Shown: positions 22,425 through 33,553 of the stretch, piece by piece
Position numbering within the stretch: the first letter of the stretch is position 1
Layout: each line of letters starts with the position of its first letter
Source of the DNA: Cephalotrichum gorgonifer
Taxonomy: Eukaryota; Ascomycota; Sordariomycetes; Microascales; Microascaceae
Assembly: GCA_900312665.1 (NCBI GenBank)
Contig: ONZQ02000002.1
Coordinates: forward strand, 1,854,200 to 1,918,199
Reading direction: 5' to 3'
Length of the DNA: 64,000 nucleotides
Made by a program: the position numbers and the translations under genes
The notes under the pieces: model-generated
Databases searched by the model: none
What the model was told of the DNA's origin: nothing
The model's input: only the letters and a program-made list of their open reading frames with translations

Positions 22425-23528
22425 GGCGGACGCATGCGCAGTAATAGGAATGGCCCGAGGTCGAGAGAGACGGAGTGCCGGACCGGGTGAGTGAAAGGTC
22501 TAGCGATCCGGAGCCGGGATGAGGGTACGGTACGGGGGGTGGTTCGGGTACAAGGGATGGGAGGGTTCGAGTATCGGCTCAAGACGAGCGACAGCCTTGT
22601 CGTATGTGCGAAGTGAAGTGTGGCACTTTTGGACAGCTGGTGGGTGGTGCGCTGAAATCTGCGGTCGTAGCTGGAGTGGTGTGGTTTAGTTTCAACTGCC
22701 GTCGGGGGGCGTGGGACCAGTGGTTGGAAAGGGCAGTTTTTGGATGACGTGGCTGACACTACAAGAGCTGGTCGGAGGTTGTGGAAGCTTGCGCCTTGGG
22801 GTGTTTAGTACATGTAGGGAGGGGAGGATCCAAAAGGAATTGTGTCCATGGTTAGGAACGGTGCTTGATGTGTGCGTGTGTGCTCAACAAAGTTAGATAC
22901 TATGGGGACGTCAATGCCAGCTTCTTCAGATAATAGCTACGAGGCCGAGAAGCCGCAGCTTCCAAGCGCAAGATTTAGAGGCCATGCTAATTCTCATGTG
23001 CGGCTGGTTGCTTAGTGGCCTCTCCACCCCAGCCAGGGGTTAGTTCCAAGTCCATCAGTGGGTCCAATCGCTTCATCGCAGATTAGAAACCAGGAAGCTA
23101 TCGGCATGTACCTTCAGTGTACCTCCATGCCAGCTTTCAAGGCGTATCACATGACATACCGTCATGGTTGATACCTTTCGTTAACTTGGAAAGTACCTTC
23201 CATGCTTGAGAGGCAGCCAGAAATCAGGAAGCAGGCAGCCCTTCTGAGTAGGGAGAGTCCTACGTCCTGCCCAAGCACTTGTACTCGTACGAGCTGACTG
23301 ACGAGTCCAACCCCGCCAAATAAAACACCCCAGCACTACGCACTCTGTTTCCCCTCCCACCCCTCCATCCTGTCTCCCCGCAAGCCGCGCTCTCGAAAAA
23401 GCTTCATTTGGCAACACCCAAATTCCAAGGACCCAATTATTCCCCAGCGACCTCCTACCCTTACGCGAGGCCGCCTTTGATATCCCACCCACAAGAACAA
23501 TCGCATCTTTGTCCTAGCTCCTTTCATC
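22425..23528. other. Divergent promoter of TLG2 and calmodulin
   Basis: 1.1 kb between divergent starts. The 200 bases before calmodulin are C/T-rich, as usual for a highly expressed fungal gene. No other gene is supported. Confidence 0.5.
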
Positions 23529-24546
23529 ATGGTTTGTTTGCCCCCCACCCGGCCGCCCAGTCTCCCGCTCATCGCCCCCCCGCCGAAGCTGATACGGGCT
23601 CTTCCCCCCCTCCTCGCTGGCCTGCTTACGGCGACGCTGGGCTTGGCTATTGCCGCGTCGGCGACTGTAAAAACCTACATTGCTAACCCGATACAATCGT
23701 CAACCAGGCTGACGCTCTTACCGAGGAGCAAGTGTCGGAGTTCAAGGAGGCCTTCTCCCTGTTTGTAAGTCAATTTATATTGCCCCCTTTTCCTCAATAC
23801 CCACATGCTGACGCTGATGGTCTACAGGACAAGGATGGCGATGGTTAGTCGAACCCCTCCATCCACCCACACCACCCCTATGTTCCTTCCCCCGTCGTTC
23901 ACGTCCAAGCCGAAGCTTCTGCTCCCATCGCGCATCTCTCGGGTTACGCCGCCGTGATAAAATGGTTCATCAGATCTAGGACGCTTAGCTAACTCCGACA
24001 TCTAGGTCAGATCACAACTAAGGAGCTGGGAACCGTGATGCGCTCTCTTGGACAGAACCCTTCCGAGTCCGAGCTTCAGGATATGATCAACGAGGTCGAT
24101 GCCGACAACAACGGAACGATTGACTTCCCCGGTACGAAGACACCGGCATCATGGACATCTGAGTACTTCTAGCTAACCCGAAATAGAGTTCCTCACGATG
24201 ATGGCTAGGAAAATGAAGGACACGGATTCGGAGGAGGAGATCCGCGAGGCTTTCAAGGTACGTCTACATCTTCCCCGGTCGTAGCCTCTCTCTAACGGCG
24301 GCCAAATTCTAGGTCTTCGACCGTGACAACAACGGCTTCATCTCCGCGGCCGAGCTCCGCCACGTCATGACCTCGATCGGCGAGAAGCTCACCGATGATG
24401 AAGTCGATGAGATGATTCGCGAGGCCGACCAGGATGGCGACGGCAGGATCGACTGTTCGTCATTCCCATAGCCCTCGTCTCTTAAGGATCGCATGCTAAC
24501 TTCCGTCGCAGACAACGAGTTTGTTCAGCTGATGATGCAAAAGTAA
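23529..24546 (+). CDS. CMD1: Calmodulin
   Basis: Seven exons, 23529-23531, 23708-23764, 23828-23843, 24006-24131, 24187-24257, 24313-24454 and 24512-24546, give 149 residues, the canonical length. The first coding exon is the ATG alone and the third has 16 bases. All four EF-hand loops are intact: [36 protein letters not shown] and [12 protein letters not shown], each with acidic residues at positions 1, 3 and 12 or the usual substitutions. Calmodulin is the ubiquitous calcium sensor that activates calcineurin and CaM kinases. The protein is close to identical with other filamentous ascomycete calmodulins. Every intron has a canonical GT-AG and phase agreement, so the model is firm. Confidence 0.98.
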
Positions 24547-25832
24547 ACTCCCACACCTTTTATCGCCAGCACCATTATTTTTTCTACGGCAGTCTTGAGA
24601 TTGGATGTTGAAAATCCCCATGTTTCCACCGCGTATTCTTTGACTTTGCGTTCAATGTGGAGGAGAAATGGCCCAGATATTTATGTAAAGGTCTTTATGA
24701 CGGATGCCCCTACGTTACGAACACCCTCGGGGTGATAGCCAATGTGTTCGAAAGAAGACAGTGTCTCCTATTGTTCCCTTACCCATGGCGCTGTGCTTCG
24801 CTGATGTCCGTTGTTTCGTTTCGTTAACTTGTCCTGGATGTGATGGCGCTGGCGCATGTCCGAATCTGTTACTTCATGGTCTGGGATTGGCAGTAGGAAA
24901 CAAAGCAAAGCCGAGTTCTATCACCTTCCGGCCATATGTATCCCCTGCTTTAATGTAGTGCACATGTGAGCAGCGAGCAGGAGGCGCCGAGCCAGTTCTG
25001 CCCGAACTGTATCGGTAAGCTTAGCAGCTTGGGTTTGAACTCACAGTCTCGCTCTCTCCACAGGTGCGAGTATCTATTATAGACTAGAACTCATGCCTAT
25101 CTATCCAAGGAGGATTAAACCCAAGGACCACCGATCTTCATCGCTATATTTATCAATGTGAAAGCAGACCACATACAACGTATCGCCGGGCGACCATGAA
25201 TAGCTTGCACTGCCACTTCACATGTCATCGGGGCAACCACTTGGGCGGCTTCATCTGCCCACATTCTCCCAATCCTTCGACCCTAATGCTGGGTCTCAGC
25301 CCTACGAGGCGGGATGCAGCATATAGGGCAAATATATCCGTCCGTGTTGTATTATCATGAGGGCTACGGGAACACAGCGAGGGGGCTGAGCCTCGACGAT
25401 CGGTCTTGGCGGAACTAGAGCGACCTGTGGATGCACACTGACAGCAGTGACGATGATGCATGGTGTGTCTGAATAATGGGTGGGGGGGAATCCTTACCCC
25501 GCTCTTTGGTTGGGGGATCCTTTCGGGGGAGGGACTAACTATTATTACACGGTACTCCGTACCTGAGTTATATTTCACTGTGGCCAGTCTTTGACAGCTG
25601 TCAACTGATAAGCGCCTGAGATTTAGGGCCGTCTGGCAATGCGAGCCCCACACCAGGCATCTGGCTTCGGCCAACTTGCTCGACTGTACGTGGCGATGAC
25701 ATTCATCCCCTATCTCAGCAAGCTATTCGCAGAACCGGGCTCCCCCAAGTCAGGTATCTGCATCCCTGAATTGCCTTCCTCGAGCAACCCGAAGCTTGCC
25801 CCTTGGGCTCCCAATCGGCCCCGCCAGCCACC
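24547..25832. other. Intergenic region between calmodulin and APL4
   Basis: 1.3 kb between two plus-strand genes. A minus-strand frame of 149 codons (25225-25674) is open but has no recognisable domain and overlaps the likely APL4 promoter. Nothing else is visible. Confidence 0.45.
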
Positions 25833-28722
25833 ATGTCCTCGCGTACGTCCTCTGTCGGCCCTCCTACTAACACCCCTCCTTGCTCCTTGAGCGGCTTACT
25901 GACTTATTCGGTGCCAATATAGTGAAGCAATTTATTCGGAGCGTTCGAGCAGCCAAGACGATCGCGGATGAGCGAGCTGTCATTCAGAAGGAGAGTGCCG
26001 CCATACGAGCTAGCTTCCGTGAAGAGAGCCACGACCATGACGTCCGGTGGGCATCTCCCCTCCCCCTGTTCCCCTCCTCCATCAGGAGCCAGCGTTACAA
26101 ATATACTAAGTGTGTCATCTTGTCAGGCGTAATAATGTCGCAAAGCTTCTGTATCTCTTCACCCTTGGAGAGAGGACCCATTTCGGGCAGATAGAATGCC
26201 TCAAACTTCTCGCGTCTCCTCGGTTCGCGGACAAACGCCTCGGCCATCTCGCGACCAGTCTACTCCTCGATGAGAACCAGGAAGTCCTAACACTGGTTAC
26301 CAACTCGTTGAAAAAGTTTGTTCTTCAGGCAGATACCCTCTTCGCTATTCCCCGCCAGCGTGCTCACATTGTACTTGCAGTGACTTGGGTCATTCAAACC
26401 AATACGTTGTCGGGCTGGCCCTCTGCACACTAGGCAACATCGCCTCTGTCGAAATGTCGCGCGACCTCTTCCCCGAAATCGAGAACCTGGTTTCTACCTC
26501 GAACCCTTACATCCGGAGAAAGGCCGCGCTGTGCGCTATGCGAATAACCCGCAAAGTACCCGACCTCCAAGAACACTTCATCGAGAAGGCGACACAGCTC
26601 CTAGCCGACCGTAACCACGGCGTCCTACTCTGCGGCTTAACTCTGGTCACGAGTCTCTGCGAGGCAGACGAGGAGGAGGGTGGTGAGGAGGGAATCGTCG
26701 AAAAGTTTAGGGTATTTGTGCCCGGTTTAGTAAAGACCCTCAAGGGCCTTGCAACATCTGGTTACGCCCCTGAGCATGATGTGACGGGCATCACCGACCC
26801 TTTCCTTCAGGTCAAGATCCTTCGTCTCCTCCGCATACTTGCAATGGGCGACGCCGAAGTGACCGAGCAGATCAACGACATCCTTGCACAAGTGGCCACC
26901 AACACAGACTCCTCGAAGAATGTCGGGAACTCGATCCTGTACGAGTCTGTCCTGACGATCCTCGGCATTGAAGCGGACTCGGGCCTACGGGTCCTCGGCG
27001 TTAATATCCTGGGGAAGTTCTTGTCCAACAGGGATAATAACATTCGATATGTCGCGCTGAATACGCTAATCAAGGTGGTCGCGGTTGAACCGAATGCAGT
27101 GCAGAGGCACAGGAATACCATCCTGGAATGCTTGAGGGATCCCGATATCAGCATCCGAAGGCGCGCCCTCGAGCTGAGCTTCACGCTGATCAACGAGTCT
27201 AACGTTAGGGTCTTGATTCGTGAATTGCTGGCGTTCCTCGAAGTTGCCGACAACGAATTCAAGCCCACCATGACCAGTCAGATCGGCATTGCAGCTGACA
27301 AATTTGCGCCGAACAAGCGGTGGCACGTGGACACGATGTTAAGAGTTCTCATACTAGCCGGTAACTACGTGAGGGAGCAGATTCTGTCGTCCTTCATCCG
27401 CCTAGTTGCCACCACTCCCGAGCTCCAGACATACGCAGTGCAAAAGCTATATGCCAGTCTGAAGAAGGACATTACGCAAGAGAGCCTAACCCAGGCAGCT
27501 GCATGGTGCATCGGAGAGTTCGGCGAGGCGTTGCTCGCCGGAGGGCAGTACGAGGAGGAAGACTTGGTGCAGACCGTGGAGCCGCGTGAGATTGTTGACC
27601 TGTTCAGCACGATCCTGAATAGCAGCTACGCGACCCAAGTGACGACGGAGTATATTGTGACAGCACTAGTGAAGCTTACTACCCGCTTCAACGACCCAGC
27701 CCAGCTCGATCGTATCCGCCGCATACTCCAGAGCCACCAGACGAGTCTAGATGTTGAGGTGCAGCAAAGAGCGGTTGAGTATGGGAACCTGTTTGGTTAT
27801 GACAGCATCCGCCAAGGAGTTCTCGAGAAAATGCCTCCCCCGCAGATCAAGGAGGAATCTCGTGTTCTAGGCGCCCCGGCGGCGAAGAAGTCGGCCAAGA
27901 CAGCCAACAGGAAGTCCAAGGTCGTGAAGCCGACAGAACAAGACCTCCTGTTCGACCTGATGGATGGCCCGACGCCGACATCTGCCAGCCCTGAATCCCA
28001 GTCGAATACCGATCTATTGGCGGATATCCTAGGGGGCTCTCCCTCGCCCTCCCCGGGTCTGGGGGCTGCGAGCCCACCGCCCCAACAGTCAAACGCCGCC
28101 AGCATCATGGACCTGTTCTCTTCGCCAAGCCCGGGCCAGGCTCAGTCCCCGCCGCCCCCTGGTGTCTCTCAACCCGCCGCCCTAGACATCATGGCGTCCC
28201 TCTCATCCTCGTCGCCCGCTCCCACTCCCCAGCCGGCGCCTACTTCACAAGCTGGTAGCACCCACCCCTGCTACAACAACAACGACCTTAACATCACGCT
28301 GCAGGTCCAGCGGAACGCGGAGGGTATGATACAAGCCACCGCCCGGTTCCACAACACGTCGACCTCCGCCTCGCTCTCCGGTGTCGGCTTACAGGCAGCC
28401 GTGCCCAAGTCCCAGAAGTTGCAGCTCCTGGGAATCTCCAGCGCGGAGCTTGGCCCTGGTGCGAACGCCACTCAGATGATGAGAGTTTCCGGCTGCAAAG
28501 GAGTAGGTTATCCCCTTGTCCCCCCCTTTTCTTTGTTCCCACTTTTTTTATCAGTCTTTCTACCACCTTTTTCCTTCTCCATCGGTCCTTCTCTTTGCCT
28601 TGTTTTGCTTCGTACTTTACTAACGTCTTCACTAGCCTCTGAGGTTACGGTTAAGGATCGGTTACACTCATCCTTCGGCGGGGCAGGTCATGGACCAAGT
28701 GAACTGGTCGGAGCCATCGTGA
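25833..28722 (+). CDS. APL4: AP-1 clathrin adaptor complex gamma subunit
   Basis: Five exons, 25833-25842, 25923-26046, 26127-26315, 26381-28502 and 28636-28722, give 843 residues, the usual size of gamma adaptin. The 10-base first coding exon gives MSS and joins to LKQFIRSVRAAKTIADERAV, the conserved adaptin start. The trunk (to about 590) contains NNVAKLLYLFTLGERTHFGQ and NDLGHSNQYVVGLALCTLGN. A Pro/Ser-rich hinge (about 600-735) with LLADILGG- and DLF-type clathrin-binding motifs follows, then the ear domain (about 742-843). The final intron, 28503-28635, must be removed to obtain the conserved end PLRLRLRIGYTHPSAG...DQVNWSEP. Gamma adaptin sorts cargo into clathrin vesicles between the trans-Golgi and endosomes. 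The clathrin light-chain gene lies 8 kb away. Confidence 0.96.
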
Positions 28723-29062
28723 GGTGGTGGGCATGATGAGAGGAGGAATACGTCGGGAGTTTTGGTGGTGCTTGAGACAGCTGTCGGAACCAGCTTTTAT
28801 TAACCAAACATCACACAAAAGCGTTAGATATTGAAAATATATTCTTTTTTCGAGCCTGACCTCTAATCTACCCGTGTAGTACTCGCGTTCCTAAATTTCC
28901 GTATAGATTCGTAGATGGCAACCTCAAGGAGGCGCCGGACATTAACTTCCTCAACACTTACAACGACCCCGTGTGAAACGAGAAAAAAAAGGGGGGGCGC
29001 CCACAGAGCAAGCGCTACACGGATGCGACGACAACGCGAGGCGCGCATCGCAAATAGAGCCG
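28723..29062. other. Convergent region between APL4 and SEC39
   Basis: About 340 bases between two stops, A/T-rich around 28790-28860. No gene visible. Confidence 0.5.
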
Positions 29063-31910
29063 CTAGTTGTTGGGCGTGCTCCCACTCCCCGTAGGCGCGC
29101 CGACCAACCACCCTACCCCAGAAACAAGGGTCCCCATCGCCGCGTCGCGGAACTGATCCCTCTTCCGCGCCCTCTGGTCCTCCTGCTGCTGGCCCTGCCG
29201 ATGGCGGTGGTCCGCACCGCCGACCTCGTCCCTCTCTTCCCTCTGCTGGCCTATGGAGCTCAAGCTAGAGAGGACGCCGAGATTCCGCTGTGCCACGCGG
29301 GCCGTTGCTCGAGAGAGGTCGAACAGGGACATGGGGGCTTCCTCCGCCTGTCGCGAGGTGGACGGCGCCGTAGCATTGTGCGACTCTGTGTGCCTCGGGG
29401 CGAAGGAGCCGGGGACTCCAGGGGCGTGGAGGTCTGCTTCCACCTCCCACGCCGCCTCCTGGTCGGCCTCCTCCTTGACCGCGGAGTCGAGTTCGCCCTC
29501 GCATTGGCTAAAGGCCTTTAGGATCTCGTGGAGCTGAGAGGCCGGCGCGATGCGGAGGGCCGTGGAGAGGCATTCGAGGCGCTGTTCAAGGTGGCGGATG
29601 GCGGGGTTGCCGCTCGCAGTGCCGAGGTGCGTCGGGGGGAGGGTCTGGGGGTTGCGGATGTACTGACCGGCCTTTAGAGCGGCGGTCCAGGACCAGTTGT
29701 CCGTCAGGTCGGCTGGTGGCGGCGCGGCGCTCGTGGAGGCGCCAAGGCGGCTTGCTACGTATGAATAGGCAGTCTCGAAATCGTCTTCGCGGAGGGCCGC
29801 CTCGATGCACATCGCCGTTACCCTCTTCTCGCTCATGAAGAGGAGAGACTTCTCTTCGTCAGGAGTACCGGCGGGCCTCCTATGCTTGTTTGCATAAAGG
29901 CCGGCACGAACCATATTGGCCCCGACCTCCAGGAACTCCTGGATCTTGGTGTAGCCGCCGGGGTTCTGTTCCAACAGTTTTCCGATGATGGAGATGGGGT
30001 CAGAGTGGACGCGGAGCACGACCGGGCTGAAGGGCTCGCCCTGCTTCAAGACCAGGCGATAGAAACCCAGAGCATGGGTTGCCTTGAGAAGTGAATCGAT
30101 TTTCTTGAAAGCCGGTTGATGCTTGTCGAGGCTTCTTGGGAAGGCGTGAATACTATCTAGTGTTAGTCAAATCCATGCTGAGGGAGGTGCGAAGATGGAA
30201 ATGAGCATACATTTCATCGCACTTCTTCAGACTGCCTCGAGTTCGGTTGGGGTTGGATGAGTTGTCAAAGGCATTCATGGCGGCCGCGACAACGGTATCC
30301 CTCAGAGACGCGGTCTCGAGGACCGGATCAGCTTCTTCATAGATGGTGCGCGCAAGATCATATCCTATACGCAAGTTAGCAAGACTGGTCATCCTCCACT
30401 AGCCTGTGCAAGACGTACGTGTAGCTGTGAGAAGCTCCCTGAGGAATTCGGCCTCTAGGAGTTGTCGGTCGACTGCGCCAAAGATACCGTTCCCCGTCTT
30501 GCCCAGTTTTGTCGTCGAATCAAAAGGCTCCCATGACCAAAGCCAAAGGAGGTCTCTCCTAGCGGACACCCAATAGGCATCGTCATTCTTGGGGCCACGG
30601 GCGGCAACAGCGTGGATAAACTTCAACGCCTCGGACTTCTGTTCCCTGGCATCCCGAAGAAGTAGGAGGTCCCCCGCTCGCCGTATTGAGCACGAGATGC
30701 CCAACTTGTCCAGGATAACCGCGCTGGTGATGAGAGCAGCTAGCAGTCGCACTGAATTTTCGTCGGGACTTGTGAGTGGATTGGAGTTCTCCAAGTGGCC
30801 GCTACGCATGTATGAGGTGGCCTTGGCCGAAACTAGATCGCCTCGGTCATAACGCGGTGCAGGGAGAGAGAGCGCTTCTGCGGATTGTGGCGGGGGAAGA
30901 GGGCCAAGACCAAGGAGGCCAGCCGCTCGAGATACTATTTTATGAGCGCCCACGAGTGATTCGGACGTCGAATCGGGAATGAGGTACGCTGAGGCCAAGG
31001 CAGCGCGAATGTAGTGACGTTGGAGGGAGCTCCTTTGCTCCCCCGTCCACCATGAATCAGCGTAGTCCCCAAGATCCGAGTCCACGGGACCATCCCACTG
31101 CTCAATAACTTTAAGCGCGAGACGCCAGTTGTTGGACGCCTGGGCAGTGAGCCAACCTAACACCACCTCGAAGGCGGAACACAGGGGCTCGTCTTGACCA
31201 GGCTCCTCACCACGTGTCTCCTGCTTCCACTTATCCGGATTGTGTAGCCACGAGCCTATAAGTCCTCTCATATCCCTCCCAATTAACGGCAGGTCCTCCT
31301 CCCTCGCGCCCGTGTTGGACAGGAGGAAAGCCACGGCGGAGGTGTCGGGCAGAGCGCGGAACTCGTCAACCGTGTAGGGAGAAAAGTCCTGTGGATAGTA
31401 CTGGTAGTTGCGCCGCAAGAGAGGAAGTATAGCCGATATCATCCAGGGCTGCAAAGAAGGCACGTTGTGGAGGAAAGGGACGATCAAGTCGGGCAACTGG
31501 GTCAGGAGCCCAGCGGCCTCGTCGACCTTGTGGGCCCTGAGGAGAAGGAAGCGTGCCAGCGCATCATCCTCCGAGTCCAGAGGTTCGTTTTTCCACGTCA
31601 GGGGAACCAAGCGAAGCTTTCGGGCTTGTTTCGCAGCTTCTTTCTCAGTCAGAGCAGCGACGGCGGTGACATCGATATCGATCGGATCGTAGTCGGCGAA
31701 GTCCCCGGATGCTAGCTCCTGCAGGAAGGGAACGTAGCTCTGGGAGGGGATGGTCTCCGGAAGGTAAGTGAGGAGTATGCGCAAGACTAGGTCTTTGCGC
31801 AGTACCTCTCTATGTCGAGAGACGAGAAAGGAAAGGCTGTCGACGTCGGCGCGAGAAGCAAGGTGGGCGGCGAGGAGGACGAGCTTGGGAGCCGAGAGAA
31901 TGGTATTCAT
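29063..31910 (-). CDS. SEC39: Sec39-domain protein, Dsl1 ER tethering complex
   Basis: Three exons, 31910-30419, 30364-30211 and 30152-29063, give 911 residues. The open frame extends upstream to 31967 but begins at GTG, so the ATG at 31910 is chosen. The protein is an all-helical repeat with the Sec39 landmarks KLVLLAAHLASRADVDSL at the N-terminus, VPLTWKNEPLDSEDDALARF and the helical FLLLRAHKVDEAAGLL. In yeast Sec39 joins Dsl1 and Tip20 to tether COPI vesicles at the endoplasmic reticulum. The C-terminal 150 residues (about 760-911) are low in complexity and probably disordered. The start region carries a seven-codon upstream ORF whose stop overlaps the main ATG. Confidence 0.88.
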
Positions 31911-31930
31911 CGTGAGGTTCGTGAGATCAT
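31907..31930 (-). promoter_or_regulatory. Upstream ORF overlapping the SEC39 start (ATGA)
   Basis: On the minus strand an ATG at 31930-31928 opens a frame of seven codons (MISRTSR) that stops at TGA 31909-31907. This stop overlaps the SEC39 ATG (31910-31908) as ATGA. Such overlap allows termination-coupled reinitiation. It matters only if transcription starts upstream of 31930. Confidence 0.5.
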
Positions 31931-32428
31931 GGCGGTTTGTAGTCGGCGGCTCTATCTGCTCCTGCACTCAGTCGAGAAATCGAGCTAGGATAGTATCGTA
32001 TGGGGGTTGAAGCTATTAGAAGACAGCACGTTTCGCTCGGCGAGCTATCGTCATTATGCCGATTTCTGGACATATGTCAATGACACCTGTCGGCCAACCC
32101 AAGGAGCGATTGGGTGGGCGCGGCTAGGGACCCACTCTTGCTTGGCCTCATTCAATTGGCAAGAGATATCTAAGGTACATTAGGTTGATAGAGGTTTTTG
32201 CAGGTACACAAGTAGATTTGTTATCACCAGGCTAGGCTCGCATCCCTGTCCAGCCGTACCCTGACAAAAGGCGAAGAATTACCGCGACGGTAATGTCCAA
32301 TCATTGAAGCATCGGTAACCTACCAGCACATTGTCAACCTCACGTCTCAACACACTCTCCCGGACCGATCCCACACCACCGAGTCCTAAACACCCAACTC
32401 GACGTCAATTGGCTTCTACCGCGGCGAA
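31911..32428. other. Divergent promoter of SEC39 and the complex I subunit gene
   Basis: About 520 bases between divergent starts, apart from the short upstream ORF described separately. No other feature seen. Confidence 0.5.
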
Positions 32429-32910
32429 ATGGCGTCTGGCTACGGATATGGCGGCGGTACGGATACACAATCACCCCAGAACCATCCCACCACCTCGCAC
32501 CCTGCATCGCTAACAATATCCGATGATCACGCCTCCGAACAGGTCCCGGACGCTGCTTTCCTTTCTGGCAGGAGGTTCTAGCATGCTACGTTGTCAACGC
32601 TTCGGCGGAGGATGCCTCCGGCGCGAAGAAGTGCAACCCGGTCCTCGAGGACTACTATGAGTGCCTGCACCACAAGAAGGAGGTGAGGACCGGAGCCCGG
32701 AGCGCCGCCTTCTAAACGGTTCAAATGTCACGTCTCTCGAGCCTAGTGCTGACCGATTTATTCTAGGCCGCGAGGGTGCGTGCGCTACAAGATGCTTACC
32801 GAAAGGCCGAGGCCGCGAGTCCCCGGGACCATGCTCCGAGCGCAGGACAAATACGGAATCTCGGCTTGATCAACAAGGGCGAGGATTCGAAGCAGGTGAT
32901 AGGATCGTGA
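32429..32910 (+). CDS. NADH:ubiquinone oxidoreductase subunit, NDUFS5-like
   Basis: Three exons, 32429-32456, 32543-32682 and 32767-32910, encode 103 residues. After a glycine-rich start (MASGYGYGGG) two Cx9C motifs appear: Cys14-Cys24 in CFPFWQEVLAC and Cys40-Cys50 in CNPVLEDYYEC. This twin-Cx9C layout marks proteins imported into the intermembrane space by Mia40, and the segments VVNASAEDASG and YYECLHHKKEAARVRALQ fit the fungal orthologue of the complex I subunit NDUFS5 (PFFD). The subunit sits on the intermembrane-space face of complex I as a structural accessory subunit. The frame is exact across both introns. Confidence 0.87.
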
Positions 32911-33553
32911 TCTGGGGAGCTAGCAAGCGATGCTGTGGGGGATTGTTGTACAATATGTCCAGCCGAGGAAGGTTTGGATTGGAAGCTAGACGTCGGAAGC
33001 AGCACGCACCCAAGCGCCTCGCTTCAATGTCACTGGGGATGGGAGATAGGGCATATCGAGAACGTATATGAATGCGCATAGACGAATTTCAGAGCAACAA
33101 AGTTCTTAGGAGAAGCGGGTAGTCCCGATATCGTTCCCGTCAACCTATGCCCGCAACCCCTCACTGCAACTCACATTTGCATTCCTGGGTCAGACCGTCT
33201 ACCGTGAAGTACAGGGCCCCGGGTGCCTAACGAGCTCGTTGCGCCTTCCCTTTCCTTTCTCGTTTGCTGGGCGATATCCATACTCAGGTTCTCCCTAGCG
33301 CCTACCCTACCTACTTTTGACATCCAACCACTGCCCTACATCGTTCATCCCTTGTCATAATAACATCTTCACAGCAAACAAGCTCTGCTTGAACCAGCTG
33401 GTCGTGCATCGTAAGTATAGGGAAGGCACACACCCCTCGCGATCCGCTCTTCCGGCTACACCCTCCTAACCGCCCTACTCGACGCCTGCCCAAGCTTCCA
33501 CCATCTCAGATACGAAATCGGCTAAAACACGGCCCATGGTCGAGTAAAACGTC
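32911..33553. other. Intergenic region before the unknown gene at 33554
   Basis: About 640 bases between two plus-strand genes; no ORF with family resemblance and no notable repeat. Confidence 0.45.

Noticed and set aside
25025..25130. GGGTTTGAACTC and GGATTAAACCC, resembling tRNA T-loops
   Set aside because: Stem pairing fails in both and no cloverleaf can be drawn.
25225..25674. 149-codon minus-strand ORF before APL4
   Set aside because: No family resemblance and located in the likely promoter.
28503..28736. Read-through C-terminus of APL4
   Set aside because: The conserved gamma-ear ending is recovered only by splicing 28503-28635.
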